This document shows, one piece after another, positions 1 through 11,700 of a stretch of 64,000 nt of DNA. Source of the stretch: Limnoperna fortunei (lineage: Eukaryota; Mollusca; Bivalvia; Mytilida; Modiolidae). The notes beneath the pieces were generated by a model that searched no databases, was not told the DNA's origin, and saw nothing but the letters and a program-made list of their open reading frames with translations. Each line of letters starts with the position of its first letter. Position 1 is the first letter of the stretch. Both the position numbers and the translations under genes were made by a program. Location of the stretch: the NCBI GenBank assembly GCA_944474755.1, contig OX104117.1:81258926-81322925 (forward strand), read 5' to 3'.

Positions 1-187
1 TCTATATTGAGAATAAAAAACAAGGGTACATGTATCTGACACATAATTAAAGTTACCGTTTAATTTAATTTTTTTTAATCAAGAAATATAGCTGTATTAC
101 ACCGATTTCTAAATTAATGATTAAAATATATAGTTTTACCTCGAGTAAATGTTACCAAAATGTAGGTTTGAGTAAAAACAGCTATTT

Positions 188-1152
188 CTTACAGTATGTC
201 CGATGTTTGCCGAACAATACAACGGTCTGTTCTTACACTATGTTCGATGTTTGCCGAACAATACAGCGGTCTGTTCTTACAGTATGTCCGATGTTTGCCG
301 AACAATACAACGGTCTGTTCTTACAGTATGTCCGATGTTTGCCGAACAATACAACGGTCTGTTCTTAAAGTATGTCAGATGTTTGTCGAACAATACAACG
401 GTCTGTTCTTACAGTATGTCCGATGTTTGCCGAACAATACAACGGTCTGTTCTTACAGTAGGTCCGATGTTTGCCGAACAATACAACGGTCTGTTCTTAC
501 AGTATGTCCGATGTTTGCCGAACAATACAACGGTCTGTTCTTACAGTATGTCCGATGTTTGCCGAACAATACAACGGTCTGTTCTTACAGTATGTCCGAT
601 GTTTGCCGAACAATACAACGGTCTGTTCTTAAAGTATGTCCGATGTTTGCCGAACAATACAACGGTCTGTTCTTACAGAATGTCCGATGTTTGCCGAACA
701 ATACAACGGTCTGTTCTTACAGTATGTCCGATGTTTGCCGAACAATACAACGGTCTGTTCTTACAGTATGTCCGATGTTTGCCGAACAATACAACGGTCT
801 GTTCTTACAGTATGTCCGATGTTTGCCGAACAATACAACGGTCTGTTCTTACAGTATGTCCGATGTTTGCCGAACAATACAACGGTCTGTTCTTACAGTA
901 TGTCCGATGTTTGCCGAACAATACAACGGTCTGTTCTTACAGTATGTCCGATGTTTGCCGAACAATACAACGGTTTGTTCTTACAGTATGTCCGATGTTT
1001 GCCGAACAATACAACGGTCTGTTCTTAAAGTATGTCAGATGTTTGTCGAACAATACAACGGTCTGTTCTTACAGTATGTCCGATGTTTGCCGAACTATAC
1101 AACGGTCTGTTCTTACAGTATGTCCGATGTTTGCCGAACAATACAACGGTCT
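188..1152. repeat. 44-bp minisatellite, about 22 copies
   Basis: Period 44, with core CGATGTTTGCCGAACAATAC and CAACGGTCTGTTCTTACAG. Copies differ by a few substitutions. Because 44 is not a multiple of 3 and the unit lacks stops in several frames, long artificial open frames arise. A diverged single copy lies at the equivalent place in the copy B unit (about 27,010-27,057). Confidence 0.95.
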
Positions 1153-2601
1153 GCTGCATTAAATATCACGGTTGAAGTCTGGGACATCAGCTATGATCAC
1201 GTGGTTAATTGTGGTCCCGATACCTGTAACACTTCTAAAGAATGTTCATGGTTAGTTTCAAAATAACAAAGTTTAAAAGGTTGTTATAAATTGTGCAGAA
1301 TTTGGTACTCAAACAAAATCAGAATGAACAAGTTTTGTTTTAAAATCCAAGTAAAAAAGTCAGAACTTCATAATAGTTTTTGAGTTTTCGTTTAATATAT
1401 ACATTTATGGACTTTAAAAATGAAAATTGGAGATCAATAATAAAACTGCTTGAAGATGATTGATTAGCTCAATTTGACACACATGTTCAACCAGCAAACC
1501 CAACGATTTGTCTAAAATGAAAACAAATGTTTTTATTAAACAAAAATAGACTTACTGAGGGGAAGAGTGAAAATGCATATTTTACTTTCATAGTATGATT
1601 TAATACATATTTGCAATTTTCAATAACCACAAATTTACAATTATTTCTGTTATTTCTTCTATCTGTTTTAAAAGCATGCAGAAACTGTAAAAAGAAAGTT
1701 TTATTTATATTTAAAAAACATGAAAGCAATTTGTATCTATTCTCGGTTGATTGTTTTGGATCGATGACGTAACAAACAAATATCATGCAATCAACCAGAA
1801 GAGCAGAAGAGACTAATAATATCGTTGAAAGTAAGGATAATGGTTAAAAAAACACACAATCAAATCACGGTGCACATTTGGGTTTCGAACAAGTAGAAAG
1901 TACCCGAATCGAGTTACTTATGTCCGTGAAAAAGTCAAATATAGGAAGAAATATGACTACCTACAATTCAGCGACAATGTCTGATCATATTTAGTTACGG
2001 TGACATACATAGACCTGCTAAATAGATAAAATTAACTTAGGTATAAAAACTCATTTGGGGTAGCTTAACAACCAAAAGTAGAGTTCGGTCCAGAAAATTG
2101 GAATACCGATAGAAAGCACTATACAAAGCATAAACTGTAAAATGTAAACGTAATACTCTGCTGCTAGAATGTAAGTTGACAATTGGAAAGTCGAAGTCTT
2201 GCCGTAGAGCCTAGTTTGTAGATTGTCTTCATCTGGTTCAAGAAACTTTAAATAAGAGGCCGATTTATGAGTATTGGTGGTAACTTTAACCTTAAGCCTG
2301 TCAGAATAGATTTAATGCATATTGTCTCCTAATTTAACATGTTTAGTGACCAGACATCATCTATACATTGGAATGTTAAAGATCTGTGCCATTGTCTTTA
2401 TCTTAAAACAGACTTCCTCACTAGTCCTTTAAAGAACTCGGAGGTTGATTTTTGTGTAGTTTGTGTATCCACCACTACAAGAAAAGGTCACAATCATCTA
2501 CTTTGATAGGGAAACCAAAGAATATTAAAACTGTATTGTGGTTTTTTAACAATATTTTTTAGATATATTTGGGTTTAGGAATTTTTTTACTATAGTTTCA
2601 G
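1153..2601. other. Upstream region of gene A, no exon recognised
   Basis: AT-rich and alignable in blocks to 27,058-28,652 and, in part, to 31,900-33,124. No open frame with signal-peptide character and a good donor was found. It should hold, or lie downstream of, the missing first exon and promoter. Confidence 0.4.
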
Positions 2602-2750
2602 ATTGCGTTTTTCAAACAGTTCTGAAAGTTGAAAATGCTTCTGGAATCAGCGTGTTTGGTCTGTGGAAACAAACCGGGCTAAATTGTAACTATACCCAAT
2701 ACTACCGGAATGATTTAATTGACAGGATGGACAATACATGTATAAAAAAT
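2602..2750 (+). CDS. Gene A exon 1 (N-terminal extracellular part)
   Basis: Acceptor TTTCAG before 2602 and an ideal donor GTAAGT at 2751. The 149 bases start with two bases of a split codon and end in phase 0. The peptide contains VFGLWKQTGLNC and QYYRNDLIDRMDNTC, with N-glycosylation sequons and two Cys. I do not recognise the domain. The same exon occurs at 28653-28801 and 33125-33274, and this conservation supports coding. No initiator Met or signal peptide is present, so at least one earlier exon is expected. Confidence 0.7.
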
Positions 2751-5700
2751 GTAAGTTTATGCTTATTCTTTGATTACATGTAATACCATTGAGTTTATTT
2801 ACTAAACAACTAAAACTAGTCATAGTTTACACGTTTACCTTCAATTTAAGGTATGTTATAGCAATTATTAAAAAGACGCAAGAATAATCGTATCTTTAAC
2901 CTCTTTCAAATGCCTTAAAAATATTTTTGGTTGTTGTAGTAAAATAAAACGCGTAGTAAATTTATCATGCCTTTCGCCAAATTAGGGAGAAATTTTCGAA
3001 TTTGTAAAAATAGACTTTTTTGGTTGTTATAGTTTGATCAATCGCGTTGTGAATTTTATCATGCCATTTGTCAGATTTGAGTTAAATTTTGGAATTTTAG
3101 TTGCACAGCTGTTAATAATTTTGATTGACATTCTAATATAACCGTGATACTTTTAAATTACTATCATAATTTACTGTTTCCGTTTATAAAGCACGAAATA
3201 GTCAGATCGTTAGGTTTGTGCGTATTTCAATGTCACATCCTGAAATGGTTTTGAAATTAACTGCTACACTTAGAAAAATGTCTCATCAAAATTATTTTTA
3301 TTACATAAGTTGACAATAATTAAAATTTGTACGTTTCCAGTTTGACATGGGCGCTTTTTCTTTTTTCTGAATGGCGTGTTACGCCACTTTCAGCATTTAT
3401 TTTAGCTATATCACGTGGTCGGGCTTTTATAAAAGGAGGATGCCAAAGTAGCCAGAGAAAAGTTCTTATCGTCACAGAAAACCAATGGTAATGCTTGTCA
3501 GTTAAGCATGAGATCGAGCAAAGTGCTCCCTTAGTCGTGTGTGAACTTGAGAACCATAGTGTAAAACGCCAAACTACCAAGACCCCTAAATTAAAGAGGC
3601 TTTTATTTGCCTTATTTTGCAAGGAGCACAACAATGGAACAATGTATTGTGATGATACATGTACCAAACTACTAAACGAGTATATTTGTATAATACAGCC
3701 AAGGTAACATCCTCCTAGAAATCGCCTCCTTTTTTACAAACGTCACATACATACATATTGTTGAAACCTTTTCAAGCTTTTTGCTTTTATATCTACAACA
3801 CTTCAAAACTTCAACATTTTGATGAATCAATTTGTTTTGGCGAGTGTCAAATTAGATATACATTCATTTATCACATTATTATTGCCAAGTGGTTAAGGTG
3901 GTTCGTGTATTATAGATCACGTGGTCTGTCAACACTGAGTTTCGAGTTCGAGCGAATGCGGGCAGCTTGTACTCGACTCTAATCTTAATTGTCATTTTTC
4001 CAACCGAAGGTCAGGGCTTTTCTCCGGGTACTCTGGCTTCCTTCGCAAAGAAAACTGGACGCCCTGATATAGCTGAAAAATTGCTGAAAGTGGCGTTAAA
4101 AATCATTCAAGCAAAAAAAAAACACAAACAAATCTTTTAATGAAACCGAATGAAGTGATCCATTGAGAAATGCTATATAACCTCATTTATAGCAGAAGCA
4201 GTTTTTTTAACATTATGATGTTTTTTCCCTTGCATAAATGTCAAGGTTTTCAGACCCGTCGACGTGTGGCTTTGTTACTTTTCAACAGCTTATCTTTTTA
4301 AAATGTTTTTTGTCCTTTTTTGGTAAGTTTAGTTTTTTTTACTTTGTGAAATAAGTCTTCTGAAATAAGGGTTGTTTTAGTTTACTCTATAGATGCAGTT
4401 TGGGAATTTTTAGTGCCGTGAATAGTTTCAGCATGTGTTTGTTTTAGGGTATTAGTATAAATTGAAAGGTATAGGTTTTTTAACCGTTTGAACCCTCATG
4501 TTTATACCATCGTTTTCTTCCGTAATGTAATTTGATTTCGTTACTCTTTGGTGATGTGGTGTTTTCTTTTAGTAATTTTTTTATGTTTGAGGTTTTTTAA
4601 ATGTTTTTCTTATATACGTACTTGTTCTATTTTAAGCATAATATTACAAAAAAACACAAAGTATGTAAGAAAAACAATCTGTAGATAGTTTAATTAAAAA
4701 AACAACACATCAAATGTAAAAAAAAAAATAATAAAACAAACACAAACAATTACAAACAAGAAAAAGCCATTGGGTAAACTCCGCATTTACAAAACGTGAC
4801 AGTAAATTCAAAGGGAGTCAGTGATATATCAACAATCATTAACTGGTACTGCTGGTCGCCTTTTAAAAACATTTTCTAATAAACAGTATAATTTTTATTG
4901 CATTGCATATATTTACTACTATAATTTCAAATGATTTCTATTCTAGCTAGACATTTACTTTAGATCGCAGACAGCATTCTTCATAATACGGTATACTACA
5001 CCGTTTTCTGGATTTAGTCTGGAATCAATAATGTCTACTAAACCATCTACCATAGACGACAATGGTGTCAATACAGCTGGTACTAACTATAGTGTTCTTA
5101 TTAAGTATGTAATATCATAACTGTTGTGAAAAGCTATTTAAACTCAATGGAATGTTATCTCTTATCTAGAAATACATAAAACCATTAAAACGCGTAAGTG
5201 AGATCGGATGATGAACTGTAGACAGTCCGCCTGGCTAGTTAAGACAATGTGTATTGTATGCTACAATGGCCAAACGTTTTGTGGACGTGATACAATGATT
5301 CTTGACTTATTTAAGCTTAAACACACTATTGATATCTATAATGACAAAGACTTGAAGAACGTTGAAATTCATTTCTGTAAACATCTGCAATAAGATAATA
5401 TCAGATGACCTACTTTTAAGAACTTTTCGCGAAAGTCTTGCCTTTTTGTTAACAGAGAATAACCACGACGCGATTATTCATGCTAGTCGAATTCAAAATT
5501 TCATAGGCGAGGATTGCGCCAACACCCGACTTAAGAAACTTTATATATTTTGTCTCTGTTACGTATACAAATGAGCTTACCCTCATCGAAACTCTTTCGT
5601 GAATATATATGTTGTTGTAGAACACTATTTTAAAAAATTATGAATATTCAAGTTACAGCTGCTATGTGCTGCTTTGTAGTACTTTCCCTAAAGTGATCGC

Positions 5701-8700
5701 GAGTACAAATCTTGTCGATTCAGGTGGCCTTCAAACAATGTGACAGTCTACACTAGGCTTGAAACATTCTTTGTCTTCACCAGTCGTCTGCATTTCATTA
5801 TTCGAATGCTCTAAATGGAATCTATTTTAAGCTTTATACGCCTGCAAATAGAAACAATGCTGCTAAATCGGTAATGTTCACTGCTTTTAGTGAAATTGTA
5901 GTTTGAACTTATTATTTAATTCGATTGTCGCCAATTAAAACAATAGGTAACATCATTAATAAACTTTACAAAGACCCTTAAAACCAGTATTTAATATTTT
6001 TACTTAATGCCAAGTTATTTAATTCAAATTTCTAACATGTTGCTGTGACATTAAATTGACAGCACATATACAAATCGAAAGTCAGTCTCTCTATTATAAT
6101 ATCAAAAAGACAAACAATGTCAGAATTGATGCACAATTGCAAAGTGTAACGAAAAAGTATAATGTTCAATTAGCCTATTGCAATCATTTCTAACAGTTGT
6201 TATTGTTACGAAATTCTTAAAAAATATGGTTTATCAAGTTATCCACAACATTTGGTGTCCAACGAATAAACAATGCACGCATGCTAAAAGAAACACCTCC
6301 ACTGTTAGAGCAAACTTTAAACTTCTTAAGATACTTCTTGCAGGCCTCGTGTTAGATCTTTAAAAAGCATTTCTCTTACTGACATATTAATAGATTTAAT
6401 TTTATGCACACTAATGATTGCACGAGCATAATTTTCGTCAATTCCGGAAAATGTTTATAAAAGTTCACCTAGGTATAAACGCTATATGATGACGTACACT
6501 TTGTTGTTTTTTTTAATTTATATCATTTCATTGAAAAAATGTTCTAGCAGTACAGATGGGTATGAATTTGCATTGCTTAACAGCAACCAGACAAAAATAC
6601 ATGCTGGAATATACTACCAGGTGCAAGATCCTCTATCGCCAAAGTTTGGATTTAGTTCTGCTGGGATCACTTATCAAAAAGGTATGATAATATGTTAGTA
6701 CCAAGACTCACTACGCCACATGCGTTTCGTCTAATCAGGACTTACCAATAGAACATAAGTGCAAAATATTGGAAGACTATACATTTATCACGTTAGAGAG
6801 TGTTCATCATTATTATTCCAGTAAATATTTCGTTAGCGACATGTACAATACGAACGTGTATTTTTCTGTTTTGTTTTTTTACTGCCCGACAAATGAAAAG
6901 TCTCAAATTACAAGGTATTGCTATATATATGAATGACAAAATTGTTGTACAGTTTAACGGTTGTATGTTTAAATGGAACTAATTTTTTTTTTACATTACA
7001 AACCAATATTTTAGGGTGCGTTTCTTTCTTAAGTTATATTTAATTTATAATTTATCATTTAAGATAATATATGATGATTAACTTAAAATGTTGTAAAATA
7101 CTACTTTTTAAGTTGTGCATTCAAGTGCATTTTTAACTTGAGCTATGCTAGAATGTTAGATTTTAATTTGTAGAAAATACCACTCTTTCTTTAATCTTTT
7201 TCAGTGCAAATGTATGCATCGTCAGTTACTAACTTTTCTTCCCAATATACAGCACTCTCAGGGTAATGTATTTGTGTTCTTTTTTTCTCATTTGGTACCT
7301 CTTATTTTGTTACATAGTGAATGCCTTGGTAGTCGAGTGGATAAAATAGTTCATCTACTATTAATCACATGGTCTGTAAACATTGAGATTATGTGTTCGA
7401 GTCTCACTGCGGATGGGGTGCGCTCGACTTGAATCTTGATTGACAAGGATTGCCAGGTTTCCTACCGAATGTCAGGGGTTTAACACTAAGATATAGCTGC
7501 ACAAAATTGCTGAAAGTGACGTTAAACATTCAAACAAACAAACATACTTTTGATCAATATTAAATAATATATTTAATCAAATAATCACTTGATGCAAATT
7601 ATACAACTAAGAACTAGGTTTCACTTACTTACCTTGTACTTATATATGTAATGTTTGTAGACATGGTTTTATAGTTTTTTGGTTTTTCGCTAGATACAAG
7701 GTAGTTTCCTATTCCTAAATTTGACTTTTCCCTAGACATGACAATGAGTTACTCGACGGGTGTCTAATTAGAGGCATGCACTGGTTACTCGTCCAGAGCA
7801 AATGATCTATTGCACCAATGGTTTTTATTGGGTTCGGGTTACTCTCTGTCTGGTTTTTTTTTTTTTTTTTTTTGTTTTTGGTTTTCGTGTCCCTTGACCT
7901 TTGGCTCTTGTTATTCGGTCGGTTTTCGTTGATATTTTTCTTAATTAAGTTAACCTAATACATCGATTTGGATTATATGCAGAATTATTAAGTTTTCAAA
8001 ACTTTGTTTTAGATTAATGGGACTTGAGCGATTTGTCAATTATGTAATGTTTTCTGTGTTTTACATTAAGCACCGGCCGAGTGGTAAAGGTAGTTCATCT
8101 ACTATTAATCACATTTAACAAACAAAAAACAAAGCCTCGCGTTTTATATATCAATCGACAATCATTGTGATAATACGCAAAGTTATTTCGAAACTGTTAT
8201 GTTATGAAATTTATTTTTGGACTGAGATCAACAACAATTATTTCACATACAAGTTCAAACTATATTCGAAATGTAGGTTTTCATTCAAACTAGTAAATCG
8301 CGCAATATTATGGTTTGCCGGCAGTAGGAAATTGACGTTTTGCAAATTGAAAAACCTTTAATTGACAGGCTTTTAAAAAATGTGTTGCTTAAATAAGTTA
8401 TAACTCTAAATAAAAAATAGACTTTTTAAATGACATATTCGTTGTGTTTTGAGGACTACGAAAGCCCATTAGGCTCATTTTGGTAGACTAAACAAAACTT
8501 TTTTTCGCGTAATAACGCGAAACTATCGCGTAATAACGCGAAACTATCGCGTAATAACACGAAGCTATCACGTAATAATGCGAAACTAGCGCGTAATAAC
8601 GCGAAAAATATCGCGTAATAACGCGAAACTTTCGCGTTATTACGCGAAAAATTCTTTATATAATATGTTGCGCAGAACTTTTTCTTCACAATGCGTAACT

Positions 8701-11700
8701 CTATGTATATCTTAAAAGTTAGATAGGTATCTAAGTTTTTGTTTTATAAAATGAAGTATGAAACCGAAAAACTTATACAGCTCTATTTTGAGGTTGGACT
8801 TGCAAACAATGAGATTTTAGGTTTTCTAGCAATTTTGAATAGAATCATAATAAGCAATTCAACACTAAAAAGGACATTGAAAAAATTACGATTGACGAAA
8901 AAGAAAGGATTACTCTGATGTTTGTGATGTTGCTTTGTTTATTTTAAACCTTTTCTCAAATCATTTTGTCCTTTACTTCATCTGACGAATGCTTCAAAGA
9001 AATGTAAAAAAAATCCTTTTCCTTTTCCATTTTGGTAAAAATGATTGAAAATAAATATAAACATTCATTATATAGTATGTTTTCGCGATATTACGCGATA
9101 AGTTTCGCGTTATTACGCGATATTTTTCGCGTTATTACGCGAAAGTTTCGCATTAAAACGGGAAAGTTTTGCGTTATTACGCGAAAGTTACGCGTTATTA
9201 CGCGAATGTTACGCGTTGTTACGCGAAAAAAAGTTTTTTTTTAGTCTACCAAAATGAGCCTAATGGGCTTTCGTAGAGGACGCATATTTCCACAGACTCC
9301 TTTCCTCGCAGACCTGTTTTTGTGCTCTGACATGGCAAACCTACCTAAGAAGAAGCACAGACACGTGCCGGACGTTTAATTTTTGGCAATAGTTCAGGAA
9401 AACTACACAGTTTACGTATCCTGTTTATCGACAGCCGTTTGGGTTTAACTTAACTTAATAAACAGGACACTGCTTTTGATCAAACAAGTGTTTGTTGGAC
9501 CTTGTTGGACAAGGGAAAGTGTTTTACTAATATTTTCATTGGTTTTAATCCTTAACCGCTGTAGCGGTGGAATACAAACAGTTAATCATTCTTATAATCA
9601 TCTTCCTGTGCGGCACCGACTGCGTGTAAAATATTGCAGATATTTAGAACTGTGCACAAAACAAAGGGGGGCAAAATATTGTAATTTAAAAAGTAAAATA
9701 TCAAACCAAATATTGTATGTACATGTATGTATAGTGCCAATGGTGTTTAATTCAATACTACGTGATTTTCTTCACACGAAAGGATTCCAAAGTTGCCTAT
9801 TTCCCAAAGAAAAATATTCCATGAGAAGATAGTATGGACAAAATGGAAAATTTTCGTAAGAACTTATTCTACAGCATTATTATAATTTGTATATATTTTT
9901 TGTTATATTATAGTTACTGGTTTTCTAGGTACATTGTTTAAAAACTATATTAAAACCGTTTTTATGTTACAGTTGGACTGCGATTGAAATTTTAGGGGCC
10001 CCAAATGTTTACCCTAACTATGGTTACTTACCGAAAACATGGGCTGCCAATTGTTGTTCTAACAAAGAGTTTATTCAGGTAAAAATAAATATGGCATTAT
10101 TACACACATATATATAAATATAATTTTGCATCACGTTGTTGTGTGATTATAATACCTGACCAATTACAGGTATCTCATGTGGTCAAATATTGAAAACGTA
10201 TGCTTTATTTTTTTGGATTGTTTTCATCAACAAACCGACTCACATACGATAGCAATTGAAGCGGTAGGTTTGGCATGCCCTAAAATGGTTTAACCAACGT
10301 TTTCTTTTAAAGCGCCTGTACCAAGTCAGGACCATTGCTGTAGCTGCTATATATTTTAGTTCTTTGGTTTTAAAGTTTGCCAGTTTGTTGGACTTATATT
10401 TGTCTTTTTGACAGTTTTCATGGTGTTCGGTATTTTGTTATAGCCTTCATTAAATACACCGTTCTTTAATGTCTTCACTAAAAGTCTTTATTAGGAATTG
10501 AACGCATTTTGTGAAGTTTCATTTACGCATAAAAGCGTTAACCGAATTAAGCACATTTCTGTTCACGGTCAACGATTTCATAAGCCAATGAAACTTTGAA
10601 AAAGTGCATTTAATTTTTATCCTTACATTTACATCAATAAATGGGTAAAATTCGTTACAACATATAAGCAAATGTCCGTTTTGTTTTAATATATAACTAT
10701 TCCACGGCTGTATAATGTAATTGACGTCATATGGGTACTTGACTTTTTAACGAGAAATTTAAAGATCACGTGTTAAGACCACGCGAATCGAACCAATAAA
10801 AATGACAGATTTCAACAAAAACATAAAACATGTAATTACTTCATGCATACTCCAGCTCGTGTTTATGATGTTAATGTCTACTAAATTTGATAATGCCGTT
10901 CAAAATTTACCAACTGAACTCTCTTTTGGTTTTGTTCTTGTCGTGAAAATAGCCAACAGAGTGAAGCAGTCATTAAAGCAATCTTACTTGTAAAGATTAC
11001 TTTATAAAGCATTCCTCAACTATTTTAGAAAAGACAACAACATGGTTTACTTATTTTATTCAGGTTGCGTTCAGCACATCGATTTACATTGAAGCTGTAA
11101 ACATTTATGAAACAGTAAATGCGGGTGGAGTGAAAAGGGTCAGTGGCAAAATGCCCAATGGAACATGGTACATTATGTGGCAAACATCTAAGGTCACTGT
11201 TATTTCAAACAGCAGAATATTTTCGCCGCCATTTACAGTAGGTTGTCTACATATTTCTGGCATGCATTGATTTTAATTATGTTATTTCAAATTTACTATT
11301 ATACTAGACAAGGATATACATGTACAGTCCTTTTGTATCTAGGTTTAGTCCAGAAATATTTATAACAATTGCAAACTTGGCTAACACAATCTATATAATG
11401 TTCACCATTTGTTAACTTGTATGTGTATACCTAATAATGATGGTATGGCTTAAAAATTATCTGTATTTTCGACAGGTTAATTTAGTAAGTTAATTTGGTG
11501 CATTAGTAGGTAAACAAACAAAATAAATTCTTTTTTACTGAATTCAATAATCACCCACTGGGCAGGATCATGTTTTTGCCAAGTTTGTATCAATCCATTT
11601 GTTTTTATAGTACAAGACACACTTGATTGACATAGTGTTAATAGTGTGTTAGAAATAAACGCAAGTTGTTTTCGATACTTATGTGATGACATAGTAGACA

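Noticed and set aside
188..1152. CRISPR-like array of regular repeats
   Set aside because: There are no unique spacers; the whole 44-base unit repeats, and the genome is eukaryotic.
196..1266. Long open frames of 319-356 codons over the 5' minisatellite
   Set aside because: They arise because a 44-base unit without stops is read in rotating frames; three overlapping frames are open at once and the singleton in the other unit is non-coding.
7323..7400. tRNA gene
   Set aside because: A and B boxes are present but the cloverleaf stems do not form and a SINE body follows; the same holds at 3,884, 49,989 and 60,719.
8456..9244. Open frames with repeated FALLRDS / RVITRK motifs
   Set aside because: They are translations of the palindromic CGCGTTATTACGCG arrays in the foldback element.
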